33,441 nt of DNA from Laribacter hongkongensis DSM 14985. GTDB taxonomy: Bacteria > Pseudomonadota > Gammaproteobacteria > Burkholderiales > Aquaspirillaceae. The stretch is from NCBI RefSeq assembly GCF_000423285.1, contig NZ_AUHR01000019.1, positions 1 through 33,441 on the forward strand. The letters run 5' to 3'. The notes beneath the pieces were generated by a model, which did not search any database, was not told the DNA's origin, and was given only the letters and a program-made list of their open reading frames with translations. How positions within the stretch are numbered: the stretch's first letter is position 1; each line of letters opens with the position of its first letter. A program made the translations under genes and the position numbers. Positions 14,917 to 22,794 of the stretch are shown here, one piece after another.

Positions 14917-15132
14917 ATGAGCATCAGTCTGGCAATCCGAAATATTCGATCGGTATTTGATGGCTGGCGCAGGGAGTGCCGCATTCGCCGCCTGGTGTGG
15001 ACGATGAACTGTCTTCACCTACTCGGCTGGCGGGGCGGTTTGCGTTCAGCCGGCGTGCAGCTGATACGGGAGATCAATGCCCGTAGTCCGCGCATGGTGG
15101 CAAGGATGGAAGTGAAAAGGGGATTGGCATGA
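14917..15132 (+). CDS. 71-aa hypothetical protein
   Basis: ATG 14917 follows AGGGG with good spacing; ends overlapping the replication gene start (ATGA). Very basic and helical (IRSVFDGWRRECRIRRLVW). Not recognised. Its place between cII and the O-like gene is held by variable small proteins in lambdoid phages. The basic character suggests nucleic-acid binding, which is inference only. Confidence 0.6.
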   Translation: MSISLAIRNIRSVFDGWRRECRIRRLVWTMNCLHLLGWRGGLRSAGVQLIREINARSPRMVARMEVKRGLA

Positions 15133-16000
15133 GCAGGTTTTGCGTCATTCCATCGAGAGTCATGGAAGATGACCGCATGCGGTCCATGGCCCATTTACGC
15201 GTTCTGATGGCTATTGGCAATCACTCGGACAAGAACGGATGGTCCCGGCCTTCCCTCAAGCGGATCGGCGTATTGGCAGGCAAGAAGGACAAGCCCCTGT
15301 CGAAGCCCTATGTATCCGAGATCATCAGCGATCTTGAGGCCTGGGGTTACCTGACCCGCAATGCCCAGACCCGTGATGATGGTGGACAGACATCGAATCT
15401 CTACCGGGTGATTTTTGACTGTGGTGATCCAGAGCCTTGTCCGCTTGATCCGGTTCCTGATGGGGCCGACCCCCATTCGGTATCACAGAACCCCCCGTTC
15501 GGCCCCATAGGAACGAACCCCCCGTTCGCTCCCATGGGACCGAACCCCATAAGAACAACCCAATTGAACAACGAAAAGAAAAGACTACTGTGGACCAGCA
15601 GGCAAAACAGCCTGCCGCTGACGCGGTTGTGCCGGCTGACGCCGACACGGCCGACAAGGTTCGCAAACCTCGTCTTGATCCCCATCGGTTGCTGGACCTG
15701 TTCCACGAACATTGCCCGACCTTGCCAAAGGTTCGTTTGCTGACTGACTCGCGGAAACAGGCCATGCGCTCGCGCTGGGTGCAGGTTTCCAGGGACATGG
15801 GCCGCTACGACACGGGCGACGTGCAGGCTGGTCTGGAATGGTGGGGCCGTTTCTTCCGTGCAGTTCACAACTCGGATTTCCTGTCCGGCCGCAATGGAGC
15901 CTGGACCGGGTGCGGATTCGACTGGCTGATGAAGCAGGCGAACTTTGCCAAGGTAGTCGACGGCAACTACCGGAATGACCGGGTCGGAGGTGAGGGATGA
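15129..16000 (+). pseudogene. Lambda O-like replication initiator in two frames
   Basis: Residues 1-100 (MSRFCVIPSRVMEDDRMRSM, then YVSEIISDLEAWGYLTRNAQ) are a winged-HTH origin-binding domain. A linker with repeats (NPPFGPIGT, NPPFAPMGP) follows. At about 15575-15585, in GAAAAGAAAAGAC, the coding frame slips by -1 and continues TTVDQQAKQPAADAV to the C-terminal domain (WWGRFFRAVHNSDFLSGRNG, then DWLMKQANFAKVVDGNYRN). The two parts together make one ~290-residue protein of usual O size. Read literally the first frame runs to 15743, and GTG 15590 would start the second without a ribosome binding site. It is either a true frameshift, a programmed -1 shift on the A-rich tract, or two genes. It loads the helicase encoded next. 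Confidence 0.7.
15489..15561. repeat. Iterons inside the initiator gene: candidate replication origin
   Basis: Two 27-bp direct repeats, 15489-15515 and 15516-15542, both starting AACCCCCCGTTCG and ending in CCG or ACG, plus a partial third (15543-15561, AACCCCATAAGAACAACCC). Each holds a GTTCG / CGAAC pair across the joint. In lambda the origin iterons lie inside gene O at the linker; here the repeats encode the proline-rich linker at the same position. Confidence 0.6.
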
Positions 16001-17373
16001 TCCGCGAAACCATGGATACCCCGGTCATGCCGATGAGCATGGAAGCAGAGCAAGGTGTGTTGGGTGGCCTGCTGTTGGACAACCGGAAATGGGAGCTGGT
16101 GGCTGATCTGGTGACGGCGGACATGTTCAGTGCCGAGAGTCATGCCGACATTTTCGAGACGATCAAATCGCGCATTGACGCAGGCGAGCCCGCCGACGTG
16201 CTGACGGTGTCGGAGTCGCTGGATGCCGCTGGCGGTCACCGGACGATTGCTTACCTGGCCGAACTGGCCCAGAACACTCCGAGTGCTGCGAATATCGCGT
16301 TCTACGCCCGCATCGTTCGTGACCGGTCGGCCCAGCGCCGCATGGTGGACGCCGGCATGCAGGTCATGGAGATTGCCTCTGATCTGTCGATCGGTTCTCT
16401 GGACGAGCGCATGGCACTTGCTGCCTCGGTGCTGGAACGTATCCAGACCCATGGCGAGGTGAAGGATGGTGCAGAAATCGGCATGGCCGATGCCATGCAG
16501 GCCGCGCTAGGCAAGATCCTGTCCCGCATCGATTCAGACGGTGCGCTGGGCGGTCTGCCGACCGGCATGGCTGCGCTGGACGATGCCATTGATGGCCTGC
16601 ATCCCGGCGAACTGATCGTGGTGGCCGGCCGGCCCTCGATGGGCAAGTCCTGTCTTGCCGAGATGATTGCCCGGACCAACGCCAAGGCACGGCGCGCAGT
16701 CCGCTTCCACACCTACGAAATGCCGGCCTGCGACGTGGTGATGCGCAGTGCAGCAGCAGACATGGGCATCCCGCTGGAAAACATCCGCAAGGCCCGGATG
16801 GAGCATCACGAACTGGACCGGTTCATGGTGTTCAGCAGCCGGCAGGAGGGCTGGCAGATCGTGTTCGACGAGGACACCGGTGCCAATGTCGACCGGATTG
16901 CCATGCGGGCCCGGCGCCAGAAGCGCAAAAGCGGGCTGGACCTGCTGGTGGTCGACCACCTGCACCTGATGCCGTACCGGGGAGACAACGAAACCCGGGG
17001 TCTTGGGGAAATCACGTCGTCGCTCAAACGACTGGCCCGCGACCTCCAGATCCCGGTGGTACTGGTGGCCCAGCTGAACCGGGAGGCTGGCAAGAATGCC
17101 GGCCGCCGCCCGACGTTGACGGACCTGCGCGGTTCCGGGGCCATCGAACAGGATGCTGACGTGATCGTGTTTTGCCATCGCCCGCATTACTACGACGACA
17201 GCAAACCGGCCAGCGAGGCCGAACTGATTGTGGCCAAAAGCCGCAATGGCCCGGTCGGCACGCTTGGGGTGGGATGGCGTGGTGACTTCGTGAGGTTCCA
17301 GGACCAGCCGGATTACGACTGGCAGCCCGCTCCCCGGGCAGTCGCCAGGCAGCGCGAGGAGGAATACCTGTGA
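15997..17373 (+). CDS. DnaB-type replicative helicase
   Basis: 458 residues from ATG 15997, overlapping the initiator stop. The N-terminal DnaB domain (MEAEQGVLGGLLLDNRKWEL), the linker and the C-terminal RecA-like ATPase are complete: Walker A GRPSMGKS at 211-218, Walker B LLVVDHLHLM near 320, then VVLVAQLNREAG and LRGSGAIEQDADVIVFCHRP. It is the hexameric 5'-3' fork helicase loaded at the phage origin by the O-like protein. Phages of this type carry their own helicase rather than a lambda P-type loader. Ends EEEYL at 17373; the same frame then directly enters the next gene's sequence. Confidence 0.92.
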   Translation: MIRETMDTPVMPMSMEAEQGVLGGLLLDNRKWELVADLVTADMFSAESHADIFETIKSRIDAGEPADVLTVSESLDAAGGHRTIAYLAELAQNTPSAANIAFYARIVRDRSAQRRMVDAGMQVMEIASDLSIGSLDERMALAASVLERIQTHGEVKDGAEIGMADAMQAALGKILSRIDSDGALGGLPTGMAALDDAIDGLHPGELIVVAGRPSMGKSCLAEMIARTNAKARRAVRFHTYEMPACDVVMRSAAADMGIPLENIRKARMEHHELDRFMVFSSRQEGWQIVFDEDTGANVDRIAMRARRQKRKSGLDLLVVDHLHLMPYRGDNETRGLGEITSSLKRLARDLQIPVVLVAQLNREAGKNAGRRPTLTDLRGSGAIEQDADVIVFCHRPHYYDDSKPASEAELIVAKSRNGPVGTLGVGWRGDFVRFQDQPDYDWQPAPRAVARQREEEYL

Positions 17374-17379
17374 GACGGC

Positions 17380-17583
17380 GTGCAGGTGGCCCATCGCAAC
17401 GAAGGCAAGGGCATGGGGATGAAGGCCGGTGACCACATGACTGCTGCACTGTGCCCGGCCTGCCATCACGAGATCGACAATGGCAAGGATCTACCCCTCT
17501 CCGAACGCCGCGCCCGAATGGATAGGGCCATTGTGCTGACACACGACAGATTGGTGAAAGCTGGAAAGGTGGTGCTGTCATGA
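17380..17583 (+). CDS. YbcO-like (DUF1364) protein, probably lacking its N-terminus
   Basis: 67 codons from GTG 17380: QVAHRNEGKGMGMKAGDHMT, then CPACHHEIDNGKDLP, then RRARMDRAIVLTH. This is the HNH-like core of DUF1364 (YbcO), with a CxxCH metal site, thought to be a structure-specific or recombination-linked nuclease. Family members usually begin with ~25-30 further residues that include another cysteine pair. Here the DnaB stop lies two codons before the start in the same frame, with no ribosome binding site, so a small deletion seems to have removed the beginning. Ends overlapping the next gene. Confidence 0.6.
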   Translation: MQVAHRNEGKGMGMKAGDHMTAALCPACHHEIDNGKDLPLSERRARMDRAIVLTHDRLVKAGKVVLS

Positions 17584-17774
17584 AGTGCTTTGACTGTATT
17601 CATGCCAGTGGGCGCAGGGCGGAGAAGATGGCAAGACTCGGGTTTCTTGCATGTGACCAGCGGCCTGCCGGTCATTTGGTGTCGGCAGAGTATGAGCGCA
17701 ATTGCCCGGACTACAAGCCGGCCAGTGCAGAACAGATGCGGGTACGGAACCAATGGCGGGAGAAGGTGAAATGA
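17580..17774 (+). CDS. Small cysteine-rich protein
   Basis: 64 residues, ATG 17580 overlapping the previous stop. Four cysteines in the pattern CFDC ... FLACDQRP ... RNCPDY suggest a metal-binding fold. The layout MKCFDCIHAS with CPDYKPA near the end is common in small phage proteins of the early right operon. No assigned role. ATGA overlap into the DUF1064 gene shows a coupled set of small genes. Confidence 0.7.
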   Translation: MKCFDCIHASGRRAEKMARLGFLACDQRPAGHLVSAEYERNCPDYKPASAEQMRVRNQWREKVK

Positions 17775-18118
17775 AGCCGCGCATACAGGCTCTGGGCCGG
17801 CTCAAGGCCGGGCAGATGAACAAGACTGAGGCTGCTTACGCCGCCGAGCTTCAGGCCCGACAGGTTGCCGGGGAAGTAGCGTGGTACCGGTTTGAAGGCA
17901 TCAAGCTGCGCCTCGCCGACAACACGTTCTTCACGCCAGATTTTGCCGTGATGCTGGCCGATGGGCAGATGGAGGCGCACGAGGTCAAAGGATTCTGGCA
18001 GGACGATGCCCGCGTGAAGATCAAGGTTGCCGCCGAGCAGTATCCGTTCCGCTTCATCGCAGTCACGGCGAAGACAAAGAAGGCCGGGGGAGGGTGGTCA
18101 AGGGAGGTATTTGAATGA
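17771..18118 (+). CDS. DUF1064 endonuclease-like protein
   Basis: 115 residues from ATG 17771 (MKPRIQALGRLKAGQMNKTE). DUF1064 pattern: TEAAYAAELQARQVAGEVAW, then YRFEGIKLRLADNTFFTPDF, and AHEVKGFWQDDARVKIKVA. The TPDF ... EVKGF arrangement resembles PD-(D/E)XK / VRR-NUC nucleases, with aspartate, glutamate and lysine as likely catalytic residues. Probably a small nuclease in phage recombination or packaging, placed where lambda has its nin-region nucleases. The open frame upstream to 17702 is not used. Confidence 0.8.
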   Translation: MKPRIQALGRLKAGQMNKTEAAYAAELQARQVAGEVAWYRFEGIKLRLADNTFFTPDFAVMLADGQMEAHEVKGFWQDDARVKIKVAAEQYPFRFIAVTAKTKKAGGGWSREVFE

Positions 18119-18300
18119 GCACACCCCATTCCTTGTTGCCGGAGGCCGCCATTACGAAGCTGATCCGGGCATCGCAGATTGAGCCGGACGATGCCTGTTC
18201 TGACGCCAGGAGCCTTGCGGTTGCCGCAGCGATTACGGAGGTACGGCGTGACTATCCGGAGTATTTCCGCGATGACACAGGTCTCTGTTCCGGTCAATGA
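18115..18300 (+). CDS. 61-aa hypothetical protein
   Basis: ATG 18115 overlaps the previous stop. Sequence MSTPHSLLPEAAITKLIRAS, acidic in the middle, ending RRDYPEYFRDDTGLCSGQ. Not recognised. It overlaps the following HTH gene by 29 bases. Its place in the coupled chain is the main support. Confidence 0.6.
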   Translation: MSTPHSLLPEAAITKLIRASQIEPDDACSDARSLAVAAAITEVRRDYPEYFRDDTGLCSGQ

Positions 18301-18499
18301 CCGCGGCTATCGGATCGGCCAGCACCATCACCGGGCTGGCCTGACCGACGCAGATGTAGAGCTGATCCGGATCCTGCATGAGCGGGACGGCCTGAGTTAT
18401 ACGGCTTTGGCATACAAGTTCGAGGTGCCCAAATCCACTATTGCGGCCATTTGCCAATACAAGCGGCGCGCTCAGGTCGTACCCGATGGAAGCTGGTGA
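18272..18499 (+). CDS. Small HTH protein, copy 1
   Basis: 75 residues from ATG 18272 (MTQVSVPVNDRGYRIGQHHH). The C-terminal half is an HTH of the sigma-like or resolvase type: LTDADVELIRILHERDGLSY, then YKFEVPKSTIAAICQYKRRA. A close paralogue lies at 20389-20616 on the other strand. Proteins of this kind often sit just before the small terminase gene and may regulate late genes or packaging; the role is inferred from position. The start overlaps the upstream gene. Confidence 0.75.
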   Translation: MTQVSVPVNDRGYRIGQHHHRAGLTDADVELIRILHERDGLSYTALAYKFEVPKSTIAAICQYKRRAQVVPDGSW

Positions 18500-18597
18500 C
18501 TGCACGTAAGCGTCGTGCCAGGCCAGCCGAACCCTGTTTTACCCCGCAGACACTGGAATACCTGAAGTTTTCCATGCGGCAGATGAGATTGTTCTGA
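18496..18597 (+). CDS. Possible 33-aa protein before terminase
   Basis: A short frame from GTG 18496, which overlaps the HTH stop in GTGA, to TGA 18595, one base before the terminase ATG. It reads MTARKRRARPAEPCFTPQTL... and ends RQMRLF; basic N-terminus. It exactly fills the gap between two coupled genes, which is why it is listed. Not recognised. Confidence 0.4.
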   Translation: MTARKRRARPAEPCFTPQTLEYLKFSMRQMRLF

Positions 18598-19275
18598 ATG
18601 AAGAAACTGACGCCCAAGCAGCAGCGGTTCGTCGACGAATACCTGATTGACCTGAATGCGAGTCAGGCCGCTCTCCGTGCTGGCTACAGCGCCAGGACAG
18701 CGCCGTGCATTGGTCAGCAATTGCTATCAAAAACTCATGTGGCTGCGAAGGTGAAGGAACGCATCAGCCAGCGCTCGCAACGCACTGAAATCACGCAGGA
18801 CATGGTACTGATGCGCTGGTGGGAACTGGCGAATGCCGATGCCAATGATCTGGTCGAATTCCGGCGCAATAACTGCCGCTATTGCTGGGGCATTGATCAT
18901 GGCTACCAGTGGACCGAGCATGAATTTGAGGCAGCCCGGAATCAGGCACGGGAAAAAGGCGATGAGGAGCCGGATTGTGCCGGTGGTTTTGGCTATTCAT
19001 CGACAAGAGCGCCCAATCCGGATTGCCCGGAATGCCACGGTGAGGGGATGGGCACGATGCATGTGCATGACACCCGACACCTGCAAGGTGCTGCGCGCCG
19101 CCTCTATGCCGGTCTGAAGCAAAGCAAGGACGGGCTTCAGGTGCTGATGGCGGATCGGGAAAAGGCACTGGAAAATGTGGCGCGTCACCTTGGCATGTTC
19201 AACGACAAGCTGGAGGTGAACATGACAGGGCCGCTGGCTGAACGTCTGGCACGGGCGAGGGCGCGCAATGGCTGA
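18598..19275 (+). CDS. Terminase small subunit
   Basis: 225 residues. The N-terminal ~65 residues are the Terminase_2 DNA-binding domain (LTPKQQRFVDEYLIDLNASQ, AALRAGYSARTA, KTHVAAKVKERI). The middle holds a zinc-ribbon-like insert (NCRYCWG ... EPDCAGGFGY ... NPDCPECHGEG), then a helical oligomerisation part ending LAERLARARARNG. It recognises phage DNA for packaging and works with the large subunit, whose start overlaps this stop. This gene is intact although its partner is not. Confidence 0.88.
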   Translation: MKKLTPKQQRFVDEYLIDLNASQAALRAGYSARTAPCIGQQLLSKTHVAAKVKERISQRSQRTEITQDMVLMRWWELANADANDLVEFRRNNCRYCWGIDHGYQWTEHEFEAARNQAREKGDEEPDCAGGFGYSSTRAPNPDCPECHGEGMGTMHVHDTRHLQGAARRLYAGLKQSKDGLQVLMADREKALENVARHLGMFNDKLEVNMTGPLAERLARARARNG

Positions 19276-19948
19276 TATTGATGATGAACTGATCGAGCTA
19301 GCCGCCGAGTGTGCGACCGACCCGCTTCGCTGGGCTCTGCATGCCTATGACTGGGGACGTGGCGAGCTGGAGGGCGTGACCGGTCCGCGCGCCTGGCAGC
19401 GTGAAGTCATGTCTGACATCGGCAATCACCTCAAGAATCCGGCCACGCGCTTTCAGCCTTTGATGCTGGCCGTGGCCTCGGGTCACGGCATTGGCAAGTC
19501 GGCCGAGATCGGAATGATCGTGAACTGGGCGCTTTCGACCTGCGATGACTGTAAGGTCGTGATTACCGCCAACACGGATACCCAGCTGCGCACCAAGACC
19601 AGCCCGGAGGTCGGGAAATGGCAGCGGTTGTCGATTACCTCGCACTGGTTTGATCCGCAATCAGCCAGCGTTGCCGCGCGGGACAAGGAGCATGCCAAGA
19701 CATGGCGGGCGGATTTCGTGCCCTGGTCCGAACACAACACCGAAGCATTTGCCGGCCTGCACAACAAGGGCAAGCGCATCGTCCTGATATTCGACGAAGC
19801 CTCGGCCATTGCAGACAAGGTGTGGGAAGTGGCCGAGGGCGCGCTGACCGATGAGGACACAGAGATCATCTGGATTGCTTTCGGTAACCCAACCCGGAAT
19901 ATCGGCCGGTTCCGTGAGTGCTTCCGACGCTTCCGCCATTCAGGATAG
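19268..19948 (+). pseudogene. Terminase large subunit, truncated
   Basis: Starts normally at ATG 19268 and carries the ATPase: Walker A-like SGHGIGKS at 71-78, Walker B IVLIFDEA at 171-178 and GNPTRN coupling motif near 208. After GRFRECFRRFRH the similarity ends around 19940 and the frame stops. The full protein has a further ~250-300 residues with the RNase H-like nuclease that cuts concatemers; these are absent. The following DNA is different in composition and holds rearranged fragments. Together with the missing portal, head, tail and lysis genes this shows that the lambda-type prophage was cut off here and cannot package DNA. Confidence 0.85.
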
Positions 19949-20031
19949 ATAATGCAATGATTCTTAATGATTTATTGTTTTTCTTTTTTGGGAAAACCAC
20001 AGATCAGCCCCACATTAGTTTCCGGCTAGGG

Positions 20032-20063
20032 GCCGGTGAACGCCCAAACCTTCCGGCTTTTTT
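20032..20063 (+). terminator. Possible intrinsic terminator
   Basis: GCCGG (20032-20036) and CCGGC (20053-20057) with a 16-base loop and six T's. It would stop the rightward operon shortly after the truncated terminase. Confidence 0.45.
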
Positions 20064-20388
20064 GTCTCTGAAAACGGGTGCGATAGGGGAACGGCTGGCG
20101 CGTTTTTTGGGCTGATCACCGCTTGGTGATCTCGGTCGCTTTCTCACCAAGTGCCAGGGAAATGCCCTCGCGCAGCGTGTCGTCAGGACAGGGAGGGGAG
20201 AAATACAGGGGCAAATCCAACCGGCAAGCTCGGTGTCGATTCCAACGGCGGCAACATGAGTTTCTGATAGCAGTCAGGTGTGCTGCTGGCGCTCCTGAAT
20301 CGCGGCCTGCACCTGAGCATTTCTTAGCCTGCGGGCTGCCCAGCGCATTCGGCGGGTCAGGTCGGTTTACCCGTGCATACGGCTGGCG
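20064..20388. other. Stretch without a supported gene
   Basis: Contains a perfect hairpin GATCACC-GCTT-GGTGATC (20114-20131). On the minus strand, the frame of the small HTH gene stays open after its stop for about 90 codons (RQPYARVNRPDPPNALGSPQ to GEKATEITKR, stop 20116) without a start codon. This may be a worn-out gene or chance. Confidence 0.35.
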
Positions 20389-20616
20389 CTAGATGGCTTT
20401 CCAGCCTGCCACGGTTTGAGCCCGCCGCTTGTATTGGCAAATGGCTGCAATGGTCGACTTGGGCACCTCGAACTTGAGCGCCAGCCATCCGTATGACTTG
20501 CCATCACGCTCATGCAGGATACGGACAAGCTCCACGTCACGATCTGTCAGAACGGCATTGTGGTGGTGATGCCCAATCCGATAGCCCTTTTCATTCACAG
20601 GAACCAGCATTTTCAT
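20389..20616 (-). CDS. Small HTH protein, copy 2
   Basis: 75 residues from ATG 20616 with AAGG seven bases upstream. Paralogue of the protein at 18272-18499: KGYRIGHHHHNAVLTDRDVE versus RGYRIGQHHHRAGLTDADVE, and an almost identical second half (LKFEVPKSTIAAICQYKRRA). Orientation is reversed and it lies outside the coupled operon, next to insertion-sequence debris. It may be a leftover of a second related prophage whose early region ran the other way. Reading frame and binding site are intact, so it may be expressed. Confidence 0.7.
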   Translation of the reverse strand: MKMLVPVNEKGYRIGHHHHNAVLTDRDVELVRILHERDGKSYGWLALKFEVPKSTIAAICQYKRRAQTVAGWKAI

Positions 20617-20742
20617 GTGTTTGCCTTGTTACCAGTCAAGGCCACCATGATGCGTAGAGCTTCGCCAACCTTGCGCACGGCTGGGGGTTTTGGACTGCTC
20701 CGTTGTGGATTTGCCCCCGCATCACAGGACACTCTTCCCCCG

Positions 20743-21150
20743 TTAGATTGAAGTGGCCGCCAAGCGTCGAAACTCCCGTGGTGAACGGTATTTCAGCGCA
20801 CTGTGCGGGTGATGCTCGTTGTAATGCTCAAAGGCAATGCCAAGGTTTCGCAAGACGGTTGCGGCGTCCGGTTTCGGCATGTGCGCCACGTAATCCCGCT
20901 TGATCGTCTTCACCAGGCTTTCTGCCATCCCGTTGCTCTGCGGGCTACATACCGGTGTCGTCACTGGCACCAGCCCCAGCTCCCGTGCGAACTTGCGGGT
21001 GGCCTCCGCCGTATAGGCCGACCCGTTGTCACTCAGCCATTCTATCGGCACCGGGGGTCTGGCCAGACCGAAGCGCTGCTCCACTGCCTCCAGCATGACG
21101 TTCCGGACGTCGTCACCCCGGTAGCTGGCAAGACTGGCTACACTGCAAAG
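20743..21150 (-). pseudogene. IS3-family (IS2-like) transposase OrfB, 3' fragment
   Basis: The frame is open from 21150 and reads [20 protein letters not shown], then [40 protein letters not shown], and [20 protein letters not shown]. This is the C-terminal part of an IS3-type DDE transposase with the second catalytic aspartate (SDNG) and the glutamate (NGMAE). The N-terminal half, OrfA and one end are missing. Bases ~20691-20740 (GGACTGCTCCG followed by a TTGCCCCC stretch) may be the right inverted end. Inactive remnant. Confidence 0.8.
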
Positions 21151-21244
21151 CTACATGCCGCGATACAGGGACGGTCTGGGATGGAGGCCTGACTTTCAGC
21201 TACCGAATTAGCAACCGCGAACAAAGCCGGCATGTTGACCAGCC

Positions 21245-21429
21245 GGTTCAGTTAGTGATGACAAGCGATGCGCCGTGTGGGAGCGATCCCCGACACTCTC
21301 GCGATGTATCCATTTGCGGATGGTATCGACGGTGACGTTGTAACGTTCGGCCAGCGTGCTGGTGGCCTAGCGGATTTCGGCAGGGATGGCTGGCGTGGTG
21401 CGAGCCTGCTTGTGAAGTTTGACGATCAT
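21245..21429 (-). pseudogene. IS481-like transposase, N-terminal fragment with internal stop
   Basis: From ATG 21429: MIVKLHKQARTTPAIPAEIR, a stop (TAG), then LAERYNVTVDTIRKWIHRES and DRSHTAHRLSSLTEPA. This is the N-terminal HTH of IS481-type transposases (short helix, recognition helix with TIRKW, then the DRSHTAHR loop). The catalytic part is absent. It lies back to back with the IS3 fragment, so at least two elements have landed and decayed here. Confidence 0.6.
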
Positions 21430-21433
21430 CGGG

Positions 21434-21829
21434 GCTGAGTCTGTAGCGTTTGCAGAAGCTTGTCCAAACCCTCTCTGGCAAGGGTCAGCTCCTAGGTGCG
21501 TTTGCTCAGATGATCGTCCAGGATGCGACATATAGTGGTGCTTGATAAAGTGAAAGCCGGGCGACTTCATACAAAGTGGCCCGGCTCTCTTCCCACCCCA
21601 TTCCCTTATCAAGAAAAGCACTTTTCGACTGAAGCAAACTGAACCGCAGTCTAGACAGCAGAGCTACCAGGTGGTTTTCTTCCTTAAAAATTTTCTCAAT
21701 TGCACCGCAGGGGCGAAATGGCCTTGCTGCGGGGCATTAACTGACTGAGAAATACAAGCGATCACGCATGATCAAACTCGATGGGCCAGAACCTGGCCAC
21801 AGTTTTTTGCTTGGGGGTTCCTTAGCCTA
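21434..21829. other. Stretch without a supported gene
   Basis: No credible coding sequence on either strand. A strong hairpin AGCCGGGC / GCCCGGCT (21555-21562, 21579-21586, 16-base loop) is present. Composition is mixed, consistent with the border between insertion-sequence debris and the defence locus. Confidence 0.4.
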
Positions 21830-22501
21830 TCAAACCGACAAGTGTTCCTCAACCCCTTCCAGGGGGATGCCATGCTCCAGCAAAGCTTTACGGAGCAAGG
21901 TGCGAATCATCAGTTTGTCAGGCTTGTATTCTTTTTGACTTTCGTAAAATTCATTGTCATCCACAAGCGCCAGTAACTGCCCCACCAAAAGCTGGGCTAT
22001 TGCATGGCTTGTGAAAATATTCGCATCAGCATACAGCGTTTGGTAATTTGGCTTAAATACCCGCTCTTGCTTCACAAGGCAAAATTTTCCCGCGCCTTGG
22101 TCATGAATAATGATCCGGCGCTGCGGAACAGATTTTTTCGGGTGCCGATCGTCCTTGCATTCACCAGGATTGCATCGGGGGCAGCTCAGATAGGCATCAT
22201 AGGCATGCGAAAAGATAACCTCGCCCTCAACCTTGATCAGCTTGATCTCCGGCTCTTGCTCGGGCACTGCACGCAAATCGTGATAAATCCGGAATGACTT
22301 TCTCCGCAATCGTGCGCCATACACTTCCAGCAAGGGCTTCAACTGGTGCTCAAATGCCTGCTTGGCACCATTTTTCCAGGCGCTGACCACTGACTGCTGA
22401 GTCCGACATGCGTCAGCAATCTGTTTCTGCGTCCAGCCATCTCGCAGCGCCATATTGATGAGCTGCTTGGTATAGCGATATTTTCTCGATTTCTGTTCCA
22501 T
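21830..22501 (-). CDS. HTH protein with cysteine cluster, next to the RM enzyme
   Basis: 223 residues from ATG 22501 (MEQKSRKYRYTKQLINMALR); the longer start at 22546 would put codons across a perfect palindrome. Residues ~20-50 are an HTH (DGWTQKQIADACRTQQSVVS). Around residue 110 is a short cysteine set (YLSCPRCNPGECKDDRHPKK) that looks like a metal site. The rest is mixed alpha/beta with a C-terminal helix bundle. No family recognised. Likely a transcription regulator; candidate targets are the palindrome at 22512-22535 and the TGATA array at 22754-22790. It shares a transcript with the 45-aa gene upstream. It could control that gene, the restriction enzyme, or both. Confidence 0.7.
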   Translation of the reverse strand: MEQKSRKYRYTKQLINMALRDGWTQKQIADACRTQQSVVSAWKNGAKQAFEHQLKPLLEVYGARLRRKSFRIYHDLRAVPEQEPEIKLIKVEGEVIFSHAYDAYLSCPRCNPGECKDDRHPKKSVPQRRIIIHDQGAGKFCLVKQERVFKPNYQTLYADANIFTSHAIAQLLVGQLLALVDDNEFYESQKEYKPDKLMIRTLLRKALLEHGIPLEGVEEHLSV

Positions 22502-22511
22502 TGTGCACACT

Positions 22512-22535
22512 AGCAGGCGAGCTAGCTCGCCTGCT
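22512..22535. promoter_or_regulatory. 24-bp perfect palindrome before the HTH gene
   Basis: AGCAGGCGAGCT followed by its exact reverse complement, with no loop, 10 bases upstream of ATG 22501. In RNA it could form a hairpin (a few T's follow on the plus strand). As DNA it is a good dimer operator for the HTH protein itself. Confidence 0.6.
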
Positions 22536-22551
22536 TCTTTAGGCAATGCCG

Positions 22552-22689
22552 TTACTTCTTGGCGGGTTGCTTTGGCTGTTGATTAGGGTTCAGTTGCTTG
22601 CCACGGTTACCCTGGTTCTGGTCGTACGTCTTGTTGGTACCTTGCGTACCTTTGTTGCCATTCTTGATATCTGCACGATGATTCGACAT
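22552..22689 (-). CDS. 45-aa basic low-complexity protein
   Basis: ATG 22689 has AGGAG six bases upstream, one of the best ribosome binding sites in the window. The sequence starts MSNHRADIKNGNKGTQGTNK and is rich in N, Q, G and K without hydrophobic core, ending KQPAKK; it should be disordered and positively charged. I recall similar tiny proteins next to HTH genes in genomic islands but cannot name a family. The stop is 50 bases from the HTH start, so the pair is one transcript. Possible nucleic-acid or protein-binding partner of the HTH protein. An opposite-strand frame here (22546-22731) is a shadow. Confidence 0.65.
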   Translation of the reverse strand: MSNHRADIKNGNKGTQGTNKTYDQNQGNRGKQLNPNQQPKQPAKK

Positions 22690-22753
22690 AGCTTGCTCCT
22701 GCTGGGGCGTGTTAAGGAACAGTCATTATGAAGAAACTAGCAGTTTATGCCAT

Positions 22754-22790
22754 TGATATATTGGTGATATATCAGTGATAAATCGTGATA
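22754..22790. promoter_or_regulatory. Four helically phased TGATA repeats
   Basis: TGATA starts at 22754, 22765, 22776 and 22786: spacing 11, 11 and 10 bp, about one helical turn. The second is part of the palindrome TGATATATCA. Located 65-100 bases upstream of the 45-aa gene on the minus strand, after the RM terminator-like hairpin; probably the promoter-operator of the small gene pair. Confidence 0.55.
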
Positions 22791-22794
22791 TTGG

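Noticed and set aside
16534-17469. 311-codon minus-strand frame
   Set aside because: Antisense to the DnaB-type helicase, which has intact Walker motifs.
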